Shown here in pieces: positions 51,673 to 63,267 of a stretch of 64,000 bases of DNA. How positions within the stretch are numbered: position 1 is the first letter of the stretch; the number at the start of each line of letters is the position of its first letter. Origin of the DNA: Zwartia vadi (GTDB lineage: Bacteria > Pseudomonadota > Gammaproteobacteria > Burkholderiales > Burkholderiaceae_B); assembly GCF_030410375.1 (NCBI RefSeq), contig NZ_JAUHHE010000005.1, positions 1 to 64,000 on the forward strand, in the 5' to 3' direction. The notes beneath the pieces were generated by a model. That model did not search any database and was not told where the DNA came from. It saw only the letters and a program-made list of their open reading frames with translations. Position numbers and translations under genes: made by a program.

Positions 51673-52929
51673 ATGGCAGAAATAAAGAACTACACCCTGA
51701 ACTTTGGTCCTCAGCATCCGGCCGCGCACGGAGTGTTGCGCCTTGTGCTTGAGCTTGATGGCGAAGTGATTCAACGGGCTGATCCGCACATTGGTTTGCT
51801 CCACCGTGGCACGGAAAAGCTTGCCGAGCATCGCACGTTCTTGCAGGCCTTGCCTTACATGGATCGTCTCGACTACGTCTCGATGATGTGTAACGAGCAT
51901 GCCTATGTCATGGCCATCGAAAAAATGATGGGTGTGACGGTGCCAGTCCGTGCGCAATACATTCGCGTGATGTTCGATGAAATCACCCGCTTGCTTAATC
52001 ACCTCATGTCGCTTGGCTCCCATGCGCTTGATGTGGGTGCAATGGCGGTGTTTTTGTATGCGTTTCGCGAGCGCGAAGATTTGATGGATTGCTACGAGGC
52101 AGTGTCTGGTGCCCGGATGCATGCCGCCTACTACCGTCCCGGCGGCGTCTATCGCGACTTGCCAGATGCGATGGCCCAGTATGGTAAATCCAGCCAGTAC
52201 CGCTCAGCGAAAGACCTCAAGGCGATGAACGATGCGCGTTCTGGATCCTTGCTTGACTTTATCGAGGACTTCACCAATCGCTTTCCCGCTTGTGTGGATG
52301 AGTACGAGACCTTGCTGACTGATAACCGGATCTGGAAGCAGCGTCTGGTAGGTATTGGTGTGGTTGATCCTGAGCGCGCAAAAGCGCTTGGCTTTACTGG
52401 GCCCATGCTGCGTGGATCAGGTGTGGCCTGGGATCTGCGCAAGATGCAGCCTTACGAGGTCTACGATCGCCTGAAATTTGATATCCCAGTGGGTGTGAAT
52501 GGTGACTCCTACGATCGTTACTTGGTCCGTATCGCAGAAATGCGTGAAAGCAATCGCATCATCGCGCAATGTGTGCAGTGGCTGCGTAACAACCCCGGTC
52601 CGGTGATGATTGACAACCACAAAGTGTCTCCGCCGCATCGCACGGGGATGAAGTCCAACATGGAAGAGCTGATCCATCACTTTAAGCTCTTCACCGAAGG
52701 CTTCCATGTCCCGGCTGGTGAGGCGTATGCCGCTGTTGAACACCCAAAGGGCGAGTTTGGTATTTACATGGTGTCCGATGGGGCGAACAAGCCCTACCGT
52801 CTGAAGATTCGTGCTCCTGGTTTCGTGCATTTGCAGGCGCTTGACGAAATGTCTCGCGGCCACATGATCGCCGATGCTGTCACGATCATCGGCACTCAGG
52901 ATATTGTTTTCGGCGAAATCGACCGCTAA
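51673..52929 (+). CDS. nuoD: NADH-quinone oxidoreductase subunit D
   Basis: 49-kDa-type subunit forming the quinone site with Nuo[35 protein letters not shown] and the terminal DIVFGEIDR are diagnostic. 418 residues. Confidence 0.97.
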   Translation: MAEIKNYTLNFGPQHPAAHGVLRLVLELDGEVIQRADPHIGLLHRGTEKLAEHRTFLQALPYMDRLDYVSMMCNEHAYVMAIEKMMGVTVPVRAQYIRVMFDEITRLLNHLMSLGSHALDVGAMAVFLYAFREREDLMDCYEAVSGARMHAAYYRPGGVYRDLPDAMAQYGKSSQYRSAKDLKAMNDARSGSLLDFIEDFTNRFPACVDEYETLLTDNRIWKQRLVGIGVVDPERAKALGFTGPMLRGSGVAWDLRKMQPYEVYDRLKFDIPVGVNGDSYDRYLVRIAEMRESNRIIAQCVQWLRNNPGPVMIDNHKVSPPHRTGMKSNMEELIHHFKLFTEGFHVPAGEAYAAVEHPKGEFGIYMVSDGANKPYRLKIRAPGFVHLQALDEMSRGHMIADAVTIIGTQDIVFGEIDR

Positions 52930-52970
52930 TGCTCATTGCGCTTTGACTGTGCTACCACCGGATTTAAATC

Positions 52971-53471
52971 ATGCTGCTCTCTGAACAGGCCTACAAAAAA
53001 ATCGATCGCGAGGTCGCCAAGTACCCGCCGGATCAAAAGCAATCCGCCATCATGGCATCTCTCGGGATTGCTCAGCAAGAAAAAGGCTGGGTGTCACCCG
53101 AGGTGATTCAGGATATTGCTGATTATCTCGGTCAGCCTCCTATTTTGGTTCAGGAAAACGCAACGTTTTACAACATGTTTGACGTGCGTCCTGTTGGCAA
53201 GTTCAAGATCACAGTCTGTACCAACCTGCCTTGTGCGTTGCGTGATGGTGAAATGACCGCCGATTACTTGAAAAAGAAACTCGGCATCGGTTTTCGCGAA
53301 ACGACGCCCGATGGTGTGTTCACCCTGATGGAAGGTGAGTGTATGGGTGCTTGTGGTGACTCGCCCGTTTTGTTGGTGAACAACAATCATATGTGTGTGC
53401 GCATGGAACGCGAAAAAATCGATGCGATGATCAGTGATTTAGAAGCCGCAGCCAAGGGAGGCGCAGCATGA
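52971..53471 (+). CDS. nuoE: NADH-quinone oxidoreductase subunit E
   Basis: Thioredoxin-like 2Fe-2S subunit (cluster N1a). Cys ligands in VCTNLPC and [11 protein letters not shown]. 166 residues. Its stop overlaps the nuoF start by 4 bases. Confidence 0.96.
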   Translation: MLLSEQAYKKIDREVAKYPPDQKQSAIMASLGIAQQEKGWVSPEVIQDIADYLGQPPILVQENATFYNMFDVRPVGKFKITVCTNLPCALRDGEMTADYLKKKLGIGFRETTPDGVFTLMEGECMGACGDSPVLLVNNNHMCVRMEREKIDAMISDLEAAAKGGAA

Positions 53472-54829
53472 GCGCCGCAATTCTGTCTAAATATTCGCAA
53501 GGCTTGGATGCATCGCCCGGCACTTTAGCCGATTCCATGGCCTTGCACGGACGCCATATCGGTCCGCAAATCATGGCGGATCTCGACGGTAACAACTGGA
53601 GATTAGCCGACTACGTCAAACGTGGTGGTTATGAGGCCTTGCGCAAGATCCTCACTCAGGGCATGAGCCAGGAGGAAGTGATCGCCGAGGTCAAGACCTC
53701 TGGTTTGCGTGGGCGTGGTGGTGCGGGCTTTCCGACAGGACTCAAGTGGAGCTTTATGCCCCGCAGCTTTCCTGGTCAGAAGTATCTCGTTTGCAACTCC
53801 GATGAGGGCGAGCCCGGTACATTCAAGGACCGCGATATCCTGCGCCTGAATCCCCACATCGTGATCGAAGGCATGGCAATTGCTGCATACGCCATGGGGA
53901 TTTCGGTCGGTTACAACTATATCCACGGTGAAATCTTCGAAGTCTACGAGCGTTTTGAAGAGGCACTTGAAGAAGCGCGTCAGGCTGGCTTTTTAGGCGA
54001 CAAAATTCTCGGTTCAAGCTTCAGTTTTCAGTTGCATGCTTTTCATGGCTATGGTGCCTATATCTGCGGCGAAGAAACTGCCTTGCTCGAATCGCTCGAG
54101 GGTAAAAAAGGCCAGCCACGCTTTAAGCCGCCTTTCCCCGCCAGTTTTGGGCTGTATGGCAAACCAACAACCATCAACAATACCGAAACCTTCGCTGCAG
54201 TGCCGTGGATCATCCGCAATGGCGGTCAAGCGTATCTCGAGGTCGGCAAGCCTAACAACGGTGGCACTAAACTCTTTTCTATTACCGGCGATGTTGAACG
54301 TCCCGGCAACTATGAGATCCCTCTTGGGACACCTTTCTCAAAATTGCTCGAACTCGCCGGCGGTATGCGTGGCGGTTCAGCACTGAAGGCCGTGATCCCT
54401 GGAGGCTCCAGTGCGCCGGTGCTTCCAGGCCACATCATGATGGACACCACGATGGATTACGATGCCATCGCCAAAGCAGGTTCGATGCTGGGTTCGGGTG
54501 CCGTGATCGTGATGAACGATACGCGTTGTATGGTCAAGTCGCTTTTGCGCTTGTCTTATTTTTATTTTGAAGAAAGCTGTGGTCAATGCACGCCCTGTCG
54601 TGAAGGCACAGGTTGGCTCTACCGCATGGTCAACCGCATCGAGCATGGTCAAGGTCGGCCCGAGGATCTCGATTTGCTGGATTCTGTTGCAGGCAACATC
54701 ATGGGGCGTACGATTTGTGCGTTAGGTGATGCCGCTGCGATGCCAGTGCGTGGTTTCCTCAAGCATTACCGTGATGAATTTGCACACCACATCGAGCACA
54801 AGCGATGTGTCGTAGCCCCCTATCTCTAA
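53468..54829 (+). CDS. nuoF: NADH-quinone oxidoreductase subunit F
   Basis: NADH- and FMN-binding subunit. The nucleotide site [13 protein letters not shown], the [13 protein letters not shown] segment and the 4Fe-4S motif [12 protein letters not shown] (cluster N3) with a later Cys (GRTICALGD) are intact. 453 residues; translationally coupled to nuoE. Confidence 0.97.
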   Translation: MSAAILSKYSQGLDASPGTLADSMALHGRHIGPQIMADLDGNNWRLADYVKRGGYEALRKILTQGMSQEEVIAEVKTSGLRGRGGAGFPTGLKWSFMPRSFPGQKYLVCNSDEGEPGTFKDRDILRLNPHIVIEGMAIAAYAMGISVGYNYIHGEIFEVYERFEEALEEARQAGFLGDKILGSSFSFQLHAFHGYGAYICGEETALLESLEGKKGQPRFKPPFPASFGLYGKPTTINNTETFAAVPWIIRNGGQAYLEVGKPNNGGTKLFSITGDVERPGNYEIPLGTPFSKLLELAGGMRGGSALKAVIPGGSSAPVLPGHIMMDTTMDYDAIAKAGSMLGSGAVIVMNDTRCMVKSLLRLSYFYFEESCGQCTPCREGTGWLYRMVNRIEHGQGRPEDLDLLDSVAGNIMGRTICALGDAAAMPVRGFLKHYRDEFAHHIEHKRCVVAPYL

Positions 54830-54844
54830 GGTCTGGACAAAGTT

Positions 54845-57172
54845 ATGGTTGAGTTAACCATCGACGGCAAGAAAGTCGAAGTGCAAGAAGGCAGCATGGT
54901 GATGCACGCCGCGCATAAGCTTGGCGTGTATGTGCCGCATTTCTGCTATCACAAGAAACTATCCATCGCGGCAAACTGCCGGATGTGTCTGGTTGAGGTT
55001 GAAAAAGCACCCAAGGCGATGCCTGCGTGTGCGACGCCCGCAACCAATGGCATGGTAGTCCACACCTGTTCCGAGCGCGCAGTCGCCGCCCAGAAAAGTG
55101 TGATGGAGTTTCTGTTGATCAATCACCCACTTGATTGCCCGATTTGCGATCAAGGGGGCGAGTGCCAGTTACAGGACTTGGCGGTTGGCTACGGTGGTTC
55201 GACCTCTCGCTACAAAGAAGAAAAACGGGTCGTCTTTCACAAAGAAATGGGACCCTTGGTTTCCGCGGAGGAAATGTCCCGCTGCATCCATTGCACGCGT
55301 TGCGTGCGTTTTGGTCAAGAGATTGCTGGCGTCATGGAGCTCGGCATGCTGGGCCGTGGCGAGCACTCCGAGATCACAACCTTTGTCGGCCGTTCAGTCG
55401 AGTCTGAATTGTCGGGCAACATGATTGATGTGTGCCCAGTTGGTGCCTTGACGTCAAAACCTTTCCGCTATCAGGCGCGTACCTGGGAGTTGGCTCGTCG
55501 TCGTTCCGTTTCACCTCATGATAGTTTGGGTGCAAATCTTGTCGTGCAAGTCAAAGGCGACGAGGTCATCCGGGTGGTGCCTTTTGAAAACGAGGCGTTA
55601 AACGAGTGCTGGATCAGCGATCGTGATCGTTTCTCCTACGAGGGATTAAACGAAGATCGCTTGACGGTGCCAATGATTAAGGGCGAGGACGGGCAGTGGA
55701 ACGAAGCGACCTGGTCCGATGCGCTGCAGGTCGTTGCGCATGGGTTGATGGATGTGCGTGACGCTTTTGGTGGCGCGCAGATTGGTGCCTTGGCCAGCGA
55801 GTACTCAACACTCGAAGAGTTGGCTCTACTGGCGCGCGTCACTCGCGGCTTGGGTTCTGAAAATATCGATTTCCGCCTGCGTCAGACTGACGCGTCGCTG
55901 GATGCTGCCTTGACGGGCGCCCCATGGCTTGGTTTTCCTGTGGCCGAACTCGATACGTTGGATCGTGTGTTGGTTGTGGGTTCGTTTTTGCGCAAAGACC
56001 ATCCTCTGATGACTCAGCGCTTGCGCCAGGCTGCCAAGCGTGGCACGCAGATTTCTGCCATCGACATCGCTGGTGATGATCCCTTGCTCAAGCTGACCGC
56101 GCGTTTGACGGTTCAACCGGATGCCTTAGCGAACACTGTTGCGCAGGTTGCTGTGGCCCTGTGCAAGCTCAAGGCTCAGGAAGTCCCCGCAGCACTCGCT
56201 TCGATTCAGCCTGATGCCGTTGCGCAAACTATTGCGCAGAGTCTCGCAAGCGGTGAGCGCGTGGCTATTCTCTTGGGTAATACGGCTGTGAATGCTCCGA
56301 CAGCGACCACGATTGCCGCCAATGCTCAATTAGTCGCCCAGTTGTCTGGCGGGAAACTTGGTTTCCTGACCTCGGGTGCCAATACCGTTGGAGGTTATCT
56401 CGCCGGTGCGGTGCCTGTGAAAGGCGGCAAAGGCGCTGTATCGATGTTGTCCCAGGCCTTGAAGGCATATGTCGTCTTGCATGCTGAGCCGCTCTTGGAT
56501 GCTGACAATGGTGCCCAGGCCGTCGCCACGCTCAAGGCGGCTGATTTTGTGGTCGCCTTGACTCCTTACGCCTCCAACGCACGCGAGTGGGCGAATGTGA
56601 TGTTGCCAGTCGCGCCGTTTACAGAGACCTCTGGTACGTTTGTGAATGCTCAGGGAACAGCCCAGAGCTTTAAGGGTACTGCAGCCCCACGTGGACAAAG
56701 CCGTCCGGCTTGGAAGGTGCTGCGTGTCTTGGGTAACGTCTTGCACCTCAATGGTTTCGAAGACGAAACCTCCGAGACTGTGCGCGATGCGGTCATGGCC
56801 AACGGAGTGGATGGTCGTTTGTCTAATGCGCTGAACGCACAGCCTGGTTTGGTGACTGTCGCGACCCAAGGTTTACAGCGCGTCACAGATGTGCCGATCT
56901 ATCGCAGTGATGCAATGGTGCGTCGCGCGCCTGCTTTACAGGCGACAGCTGCTTCGCGTGCGCCGGTTGCGCGCATGCACCCGCAAACTCTCGCAGGTCT
57001 GGGCGTACAAGCTGGAGACACTGTGCGTGTCAAGTCCTCAACCGGGCAGGTGAGCCTGATTGCTGAATCAGACCGCACCTTGGTGCAAGGTGCGGTACGT
57101 ATCGCCGCCGCGTTTGAACAAACGGCCGCGTTGGGCAGTGCCTTCGGTCAACTTCAAGTGGAGCGTGCCTGA
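54845..57172 (+). CDS. nuoG: NADH-quinone oxidoreductase subunit G
   Basis: Large iron-sulfur subunit. The 2Fe-2S ligands ([22 protein letters not shown]), the His/Cys cluster ([18 protein letters not shown]) and the 4Fe-4S motif ([15 protein letters not shown]) fall in the first 160 residues. A molybdopterin-oxidoreductase-like domain without cofactor function fills the rest. 775 residues; its TGA overlaps the nuoH ATG by one base. Confidence 0.97.
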   Translation: MVELTIDGKKVEVQEGSMVMHAAHKLGVYVPHFCYHKKLSIAANCRMCLVEVEKAPKAMPACATPATNGMVVHTCSERAVAAQKSVMEFLLINHPLDCPICDQGGECQLQDLAVGYGGSTSRYKEEKRVVFHKEMGPLVSAEEMSRCIHCTRCVRFGQEIAGVMELGMLGRGEHSEITTFVGRSVESELSGNMIDVCPVGALTSKPFRYQARTWELARRRSVSPHDSLGANLVVQVKGDEVIRVVPFENEALNECWISDRDRFSYEGLNEDRLTVPMIKGEDGQWNEATWSDALQVVAHGLMDVRDAFGGAQIGALASEYSTLEELALLARVTRGLGSENIDFRLRQTDASLDAALTGAPWLGFPVAELDTLDRVLVVGSFLRKDHPLMTQRLRQAAKRGTQISAIDIAGDDPLLKLTARLTVQPDALANTVAQVAVALCKLKAQEVPAALASIQPDAVAQTIAQSLASGERVAILLGNTAVNAPTATTIAANAQLVAQLSGGKLGFLTSGANTVGGYLAGAVPVKGGKGAVSMLSQALKAYVVLHAEPLLDADNGAQAVATLKAADFVVALTPYASNAREWANVMLPVAPFTETSGTFVNAQGTAQSFKGTAAPRGQSRPAWKVLRVLGNVLHLNGFEDETSETVRDAVMANGVDGRLSNALNAQPGLVTVATQGLQRVTDVPIYRSDAMVRRAPALQATAASRAPVARMHPQTLAGLGVQAGDTVRVKSSTGQVSLIAESDRTLVQGAVRIAAAFEQTAALGSAFGQLQVERA

Positions 57173-58245
57173 TGGAATTGTTCAGTGCTGTTGAAACTTT
57201 TGCGACGGATCTGATTGGTCCAACAGCTTGGCATGTGGTCTGGACGCTTCTGAGGATTCTGAGCATCACCATTCCTATTATTTTGTGCGTGGCCTATCTC
57301 ACTTACTGGGAACGTAAGATGATTGGCTTCATGCACATTCGCCTAGGCCCGAATCGCGTGGGTTTCCGAGGCTTACTTCAGCCCTTTGCAGACGTTTTCA
57401 AACTGCTGACGAAAGAAGTTGTCGTCCCTACTCAGGCGAACAAGGTTCTGTTTATTTTGGCGCCTGTTGTGACACTGATGCCTGCACTCGCAGCATGGGC
57501 AGTGGTGCCGTTTGGTCCGGAGCATGTTCTGGCTGATGTCAATGCCGGTCTGTTGTACGTCATGGCCATCACTTCGATTGGTGTGTACGGTGTGATCGTC
57601 GCGGGTTGGGCCTCTAACTCCAAGTATGCATTTTTGGCAGCGATGCGTGCTTCGGCTCAAATGCTTTCTTATGAGTTGGCAATTGGTTTTGTCTTGGTCA
57701 CTGTATTGCTCGTGTCCGGAAGCTTGAACATGACGGAGATCGTCAATGTTCAAACGCGTGGCTGGTTTGCCGATATGGGCTTGAACTTCCTGTCCTGGAA
57801 CTGGTTGCCTTTATTGCCGCTCTTTGTGATTTATGTGATCTCAGCAGTTGCTGAAACCAATCGTCACCCTTTTGACGTGGTGGAGGGCGAGTCCGAGATT
57901 GTGGCGGGTCACATGGTTGAATACTCCGGTATGGCGTTCGCGCTGTTTTTCCTCGGTGAATATGCCAACATGATCTTTTTGTCATGCATGGCCGCGATCA
58001 TGTTCCTGGGCGGATGGGCCGCACCGGTCGAATATGCTCCTTTGACCTGGGTGCCAGGCTGGCTTTGGCTCGGGATCAAGACTTTCTGTGTGGTGTCCTT
58101 GTTTATCTGGTTCCGCGCTTCGTTTCCGCGTTACCGCTATGACCAGATTATGCGTTTGGGCTGGAAAATTTTTATCCCTCTGACGGGTGTGTGGCTGGTC
58201 GTAGTGGCGATCTGGATGCAAACACCCTGGAACATCTGGAACTGA
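57172..58245 (+). CDS. nuoH: NADH-quinone oxidoreductase subunit H
   Basis: Membrane subunit lining the quinone entry channel, eight predicted helices. [25 protein letters not shown] loop ([14 protein letters not shown]) and [20 protein letters not shown] are diagnostic. 357 residues. Confidence 0.97.
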   Translation: MELFSAVETFATDLIGPTAWHVVWTLLRILSITIPIILCVAYLTYWERKMIGFMHIRLGPNRVGFRGLLQPFADVFKLLTKEVVVPTQANKVLFILAPVVTLMPALAAWAVVPFGPEHVLADVNAGLLYVMAITSIGVYGVIVAGWASNSKYAFLAAMRASAQMLSYELAIGFVLVTVLLVSGSLNMTEIVNVQTRGWFADMGLNFLSWNWLPLLPLFVIYVISAVAETNRHPFDVVEGESEIVAGHMVEYSGMAFALFFLGEYANMIFLSCMAAIMFLGGWAAPVEYAPLTWVPGWLWLGIKTFCVVSLFIWFRASFPRYRYDQIMRLGWKIFIPLTGVWLVVVAIWMQTPWNIWN

Positions 58246-58273
58246 CCGCGACTCGACGGCAAAAAAGGCATTT

Positions 58274-58762
58274 ATGGAAGCGATCAAGGATTTTTTCGGT
58301 AGCCTCTTGCTGCTTGAGTTACTCAAGGGCATGAAGTTGACCGGCAAGTATTTTTTCAAGCGCAAGATCACGCTGCGTTATCCTCAGGAAAAGACGCCGA
58401 TGTCCCCGCGTTTTCGTGGTTTGCACGCCTTGCGCCGCTACCCGAACGGGGAAGAGCGCTGCATTGCATGTAAATTATGCGAGGCGGTTTGTCCGGCCAT
58501 GGCTATTACGATCGAGTCGGACCAGCGTGAGGACGGTTCTCGTCGCACCACGCGTTACGACATTGATCTGACCAAGTGCATCTTCTGCGGATTTTGCGAG
58601 GAAAGCTGCCCGGTTGACTCGATTGTTGAAACCCATATCCATGAGTACCACGGCGAAAAGCGTGGTGACTTGTATTTCACTAAAGACATGTTGTTGGCAG
58701 TGGGAGACCGTTACGAAGACGAGATCGCCCGCAATCGCGCCATCGATGCGCCTTATCGCTGA
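58274..58762 (+). CDS. nuoI: NADH-quinone oxidoreductase subunit I
   Basis: Ferredoxin-like subunit with clusters N6a and N6b: [16 protein letters not shown] and [16 protein letters not shown]. 162 residues. 28 bases after nuoH. Confidence 0.97.
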   Translation: MEAIKDFFGSLLLLELLKGMKLTGKYFFKRKITLRYPQEKTPMSPRFRGLHALRRYPNGEERCIACKLCEAVCPAMAITIESDQREDGSRRTTRYDIDLTKCIFCGFCEESCPVDSIVETHIHEYHGEKRGDLYFTKDMLLAVGDRYEDEIARNRAIDAPYR

Positions 58763-58783
58763 TCGCCGGGGCTAAAAGAAATC

Positions 58784-59401
58784 ATGTTTATCACTATTTT
58801 GTTTTATGTCCTTGCCATCGTGCTGGTGGTGGCGGCTTTTCGCGTCATCACCGCAACCAGCCCAGTGACGGCTGTTTTACATTTAATTCTTGCCTTTGCA
58901 AATGCATCCATGATCTGGATGTTGCTGGGTGCGGAATTCCTCGGTTTGCTGCTCGTGCTGGTGTATGTGGGCGCGGTAATGGTTTTGTTCCTGTTCGTTG
59001 TGATGATGCTCGACATCAAAATGGAAGAGCTGCGCACCCAGATCAAAACGTATTTGCCGATGGGACTTATCGTCGGGCTCATCATGGTGGTCGAGATGTC
59101 CTTTGTGCTCGCGACCTCATGGGGCCAGGTTGGTCCTGCTGCCGAAATGGGTGACGATTACAACAATACGCGCGCCTTGGGCGAGTTGATGTATACCGAA
59201 TATGCCTATGCAGTTGAGGTGGGCGCTGTACTTTTGCTGGTGGGCATGATTGCCGCCATTTCGCTGACGCTGCGCAAGCGACGCGACGTCAAATACAACG
59301 ATCCCGGAGCATCCGTTCGGGTGCGTGCAGCCGATCGTGTGCGACTGGTTGACCTGCCTAGTCAGGAAGCCGTCAACGCTAAATCGGGAGATCAGGCATG
59401 A
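58784..59401 (+). CDS. nuoJ: NADH-quinone oxidoreductase subunit J
   Basis: Membrane subunit with five helices; the [20 protein letters not shown] segment (third helix with the pi-bulge region) is typical. 205 residues with a polar C-terminal tail. The stop overlaps the nuoK start by 4 bases. Confidence 0.95.
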   Translation: MFITILFYVLAIVLVVAAFRVITATSPVTAVLHLILAFANASMIWMLLGAEFLGLLLVLVYVGAVMVLFLFVVMMLDIKMEELRTQIKTYLPMGLIVGLIMVVEMSFVLATSWGQVGPAAEMGDDYNNTRALGELMYTEYAYAVEVGAVLLLVGMIAAISLTLRKRRDVKYNDPGASVRVRAADRVRLVDLPSQEAVNAKSGDQA

Positions 59402-59709
59402 TGACTTTGACACTTCCCCATTTCTTGGTACTCGGCGCCATTTTGTTCGCAATAGGCGTGTTCGGGATTTTTTTGAATCGCCGAAATCTGATCGTGTTGC
59501 TGATGTCGGTTGAACTGATGTTGTTGGCGGTGAACATGAACTTCGTCGCGTTTTCCACTTGGATGGGTGACGAGGCGGGTCAGGTGTTTGTGTTTTTTAT
59601 CCTGACGGTGGCTGCAGCCGAGGCTGCGATTGGTTTGGCGATCCTGGTGCTGTTGTTCCGCAATCTCAGCACGATCAATGTTGACGAACTTGACCGCCTA
59701 AAGGGCTAA
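59398..59709 (+). CDS. nuoK: NADH-quinone oxidoreductase subunit K
   Basis: Small proton-channel subunit, three helices, with the conserved Glu residues in VELMLLAVN and AEAAIGLAI. 103 residues from ATG 59398, or 102 from the adjacent ATG 59401. Confidence 0.96.
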   Translation: MMTLTLPHFLVLGAILFAIGVFGIFLNRRNLIVLLMSVELMLLAVNMNFVAFSTWMGDEAGQVFVFFILTVAAAEAAIGLAILVLLFRNLSTINVDELDRLKG

Positions 59710-59726
59710 TCGGGATATAGAAGAAT

Positions 59727-61760
59727 ATGTTTAGCTCACCTAGTCTCTATTTAGCCATTGCACTTGCCCCTTTGCTGGGTGCCGTGCTGGCAGGCCTGTT
59801 TGGAACGGGCTTTCTGGGTCGTCAAGTCGGTCGACGTACCTCACATATGATCACCATCGCGCTGGTTGCGTTTTCTGCTGTCGGTTCGGTGCTGGTTTTG
59901 CTGGACGTTTTAAACGGACTGCGTTATGACGGTACGGTCTACACATGGATGATGCTCGGTCAAGCCAAGCTCGAGATCGGCTTTCTGATCGATCCTTTGT
60001 CGGCCTTGATGATGGTCGTGGTGACCTCCGTCTCGCTGATGGTGCACATTTACACGATCGGCTATATGGCTGAGGATCCTGGTTACCAGCGCTTCTTTGC
60101 CTATATTTCCCTGTTTACGTTCTCCATGCTGATGCTGGTGATGGCAAACAACATGGTTCAATTGTTCTTTGGTTGGGAAGCCGTGGGTCTGGTCTCCTAT
60201 CTGCTGATCGGTTTTTGGTATACCAAACCAACCGCCATTTTTGCCAATATGAAGGCCTTCCTGGTTAACCGAGTCGGTGACTTTGGCTTCGTACTTGGCA
60301 TTGGTTTGCTCTTTGCGTATGCCGGCACCATGCACTACGGCGACATTTTCAAGCAGGCTGACGAATTGGCAAAACATACCTTGCCAGGCACGAATTGGAT
60401 GCTGTTGACTGTTGCGTGTATCTGTCTGTTTATCGGTGCGATGGGTAAATCCGCTCAGGTTCCTTTGCATGCTTGGCTGCCAGACTCGATGGAAGGTCCC
60501 ACACCAATCTCGGCGTTGATTCACGCGGCAACCATGGTGACCGCAGGAATTTTCATGGTGGCGCGCTTTTCGCCAGTGTTCGAGCTCTCTGATGTGGCGC
60601 TATCTCTCATCATTATTGTTGGTGGTATCGGTGCGCTTTTCCTGGGCATCCTTGGCATCATTCAAACCGACATCAAACGCGTGGTTGCGTATTCAACGCT
60701 CTCTCAGCTTGGTTACATGACCGTCGCTCTGGGCGCCTCGGCTTACTCGGTCGCGATTTTCCACCTGATGACGCACGCATTCTTTAAGGCTTTGTTGTTC
60801 CTGGGTGCCGGCTCGGTCATCATCGGTATGCATCACGATCAGGATATCCGCAACATGGGTGGTCTGCGCAAGTACATGCCCATCACATGGATCACGTTTT
60901 TGATTGGTACGTTTGCGCTGGTCGGTATGCCTTTCTTTGCAGGCTACTACTCCAAGGAGCACATCATTGAGGCGGCAGCAGCTTCGACGGTCTGGGGCGC
61001 TAGCTTTGGCTACTATGCAACGCTGCTGGGTGTGTTTGTCACCTCGCTTTACTCTTTCCGTGTGTATTTCCTTGTGTTCCACGGTAAAGAGCGTTTCGAT
61101 ACTTCAGGTCAAGATAGTCACGGTCACGATAGCCATAGTCATGACAGTCACGGCCACGATGACCACGGTCACCACGGTGGCAAGCCGCATGAGTCACCCT
61201 GGGTGGTGACCTTTCCCCTGGCAATGTTGGCGATTCCATCGGTCATTGCCGGTGCGCTGCTAGTCGATCCGCTGTTGTTTGGTGGTTACTTCAAAGACTC
61301 AATCGTTGTGCTCGCTCAGCATCCTGCTATGGCGACGATTGCTAAAACATGGCATGGCTGGCTTGCTTACGGACTGCACGCTTTCGTGACGGTTCCCTTT
61401 TGGTTGATGGTTGCGGGAGCAGTCGTGGCCTGGTATTGCTACCTGATCAATCCAAAAGTACCTGCCGCAATTCAAAGCAAACTCAAGTTCATCAATTGCA
61501 TCCTGGACAACAAGTATTTCTTTGACTGGTTTTACGAGCAAGTGGTTGCGCGTGGCTCGCGCCTGTTGGGTAGAGGTCTCTGGCAACAGGCCGATCGCGG
61601 TTTGATTGATGGTCTGCTGGTGAATGGTTCTGCCAAAGTGGTTGGAATGATTGCTGCGGTCACACGCCACCTTCAGACTGGGTATATCTACCACTACGCA
61701 TTTGCGATGATCATCGGCCTGATGGCGGCGATCACCTACATTATCTTTGGTACCAAATGA
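59727..61760 (+). CDS. nuoL: NADH-quinone oxidoreductase subunit L
   Basis: Distal antiporter-like proton-pumping subunit with the long lateral helix. FFGWEAVGLVSYLLIGFW and LIHAATMVTAGIFMVARF carry the key Glu and Lys/His residues. 677 residues, longer than the roughly 610 of E. coli. A His-rich loop at about residues 455-485 (10 His within about 26 residues, with Ser/Asp/Gly between them) accounts for part of this. The stop overlaps the nuoM start by 4 bases. Confidence 0.97.
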   Translation: MFSSPSLYLAIALAPLLGAVLAGLFGTGFLGRQVGRRTSHMITIALVAFSAVGSVLVLLDVLNGLRYDGTVYTWMMLGQAKLEIGFLIDPLSALMMVVVTSVSLMVHIYTIGYMAEDPGYQRFFAYISLFTFSMLMLVMANNMVQLFFGWEAVGLVSYLLIGFWYTKPTAIFANMKAFLVNRVGDFGFVLGIGLLFAYAGTMHYGDIFKQADELAKHTLPGTNWMLLTVACICLFIGAMGKSAQVPLHAWLPDSMEGPTPISALIHAATMVTAGIFMVARFSPVFELSDVALSLIIIVGGIGALFLGILGIIQTDIKRVVAYSTLSQLGYMTVALGASAYSVAIFHLMTHAFFKALLFLGAGSVIIGMHHDQDIRNMGGLRKYMPITWITFLIGTFALVGMPFFAGYYSKEHIIEAAAASTVWGASFGYYATLLGVFVTSLYSFRVYFLVFHGKERFDTSGQDSHGHDSHSHDSHGHDDHGHHGGKPHESPWVVTFPLAMLAIPSVIAGALLVDPLLFGGYFKDSIVVLAQHPAMATIAKTWHGWLAYGLHAFVTVPFWLMVAGAVVAWYCYLINPKVPAAIQSKLKFINCILDNKYFFDWFYEQVVARGSRLLGRGLWQQADRGLIDGLLVNGSAKVVGMIAAVTRHLQTGYIYHYAFAMIIGLMAAITYIIFGTK

Positions 61761-63259
61761 TGGCGAGCGAGATGGCTTCTTTTTCTACTCCTTGGCTCAC
61801 GCTTTCGATTTTTGTTCCGATCGTTTGCGGTCTGATTGTGTTGGCCCTCGGACGAGATGATCGTCCCGGCCTGACACGCAGCCTTTCTCTGGTCGGCGCC
61901 ATCATCAGTTTCCTGGTGACGATTCCTCTTTATCTGGGTTTCGACAGTTCGACGGCTGCGATGCAGTTTGTTGAAAAGACTATCTGGATCGAAGCCTTTG
62001 CAGTGTATTACCACCTCGGTGTGGATGGCATCTCGCTTTGGTTTGTATTGCTCACCGCCTTTATCACGATCATTGTCGTTGTGGCGGGTTGGGAGGTCAT
62101 TACCTCGCGCATCTCGCAATACATGGCAGCGTTTCTGATTTTGTCGGGCTTGATGATCGGCGTCTTTGCCTCGCTCGATGGTTTGTTGTTCTATATTTTC
62201 TTTGAGGCCACCCTGATCCCGATGTATATCATTGTGGGTGTCTGGGGCGGTCCGAATCGTGTTTATGCTGCGTTCAAGTTTTTTCTCTATACGCTGCTTG
62301 GTTCACTCCTGACACTGGTCGCCTTTTTATACTTGTGGAACACCTCTGGCGGGTCGTTCGATATTCTGACCTGGCATACCTTGCCGTTGGAGTCGACACC
62401 CCAGACCTTGATTTTCTTTGCCTTCCTGGCCGCGTTTGCAGTCAAAGTGCCGATGTGGCCTGTCCACACCTGGTTGCCTGATGCACACGTTGAGGCACCG
62501 ACCGGCGGTTCAGTCGTCTTGGCCGCCATCATGCTTAAACTCGGCGCCTACGGCTTTTTGCGCTTGTCCTTGCCGATCGTGCCCGATGCGGCAGCAAGCA
62601 TGGCGGATTTCATCATCGTTCTATCGTTGATCGCTGTGATCTACGTTGGTTTGGTGGCTCTTGTGCAAGAGGACATGAAAAAGCTCGTGGCCTACTCATC
62701 TATCGCGCACATGGGTTTTGTCACGTTAGGCATGTTTATCTTCAATACCGCTGGTCTTGAGGGTGCAATCGTTCAAATGGTTTCACACGGTTTCGTGTCC
62801 GCAGCGATGTTCCTGTGTATTGGCGTGATGTACGACCGCATGCACACGCGTCAGATTGCCGAGTATGGCGGTGTGGTGAACACCATGCCTAAATTCGTGA
62901 CCTTTTTTGTGTTGTTTTCGATGGCCAACGCCGGCTTGCCCGCGACGAGCGGTTTCGTTGGTGAGTTTATGGTCATCATGGGCGCGGTGGAGTACAACTT
63001 CTGGATCGGCTTGCTGGCAGCAACTGCCCTGATCTTGGGTGCGGCGTATTCACTTTGGATGGTCAAGCGCGTTGCGTTCGGTGATGTCGCCAACGACCAT
63101 GTCCGCAATTTACAAGATTTGTCCTCACGGGAGTTTTTGATGCTCAGCATCATGGCAGTTGCCGTGATCTTTATGGGTGTCTATCCCAAGCCCTTTACCG
63201 ACGTCATGCACGTGTCGGTTGAGGCCCTGTTGCAACACGTCTCTATTTCTAAACTGTAA
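61757..63259 (+). CDS. nuoM: NADH-quinone oxidoreductase subunit M
   Basis: Second antiporter-like subunit. [39 protein letters not shown] and [14 protein letters not shown] are diagnostic. 500 residues; the first ATG of a pair (61757/61760) overlaps the nuoL stop. Confidence 0.97.
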   Translation: MMASEMASFSTPWLTLSIFVPIVCGLIVLALGRDDRPGLTRSLSLVGAIISFLVTIPLYLGFDSSTAAMQFVEKTIWIEAFAVYYHLGVDGISLWFVLLTAFITIIVVVAGWEVITSRISQYMAAFLILSGLMIGVFASLDGLLFYIFFEATLIPMYIIVGVWGGPNRVYAAFKFFLYTLLGSLLTLVAFLYLWNTSGGSFDILTWHTLPLESTPQTLIFFAFLAAFAVKVPMWPVHTWLPDAHVEAPTGGSVVLAAIMLKLGAYGFLRLSLPIVPDAAASMADFIIVLSLIAVIYVGLVALVQEDMKKLVAYSSIAHMGFVTLGMFIFNTAGLEGAIVQMVSHGFVSAAMFLCIGVMYDRMHTRQIAEYGGVVNTMPKFVTFFVLFSMANAGLPATSGFVGEFMVIMGAVEYNFWIGLLAATALILGAAYSLWMVKRVAFGDVANDHVRNLQDLSSREFLMLSIMAVAVIFMGVYPKPFTDVMHVSVEALLQHVSISKL

Positions 63260-63267
63260 GCCTCGCC

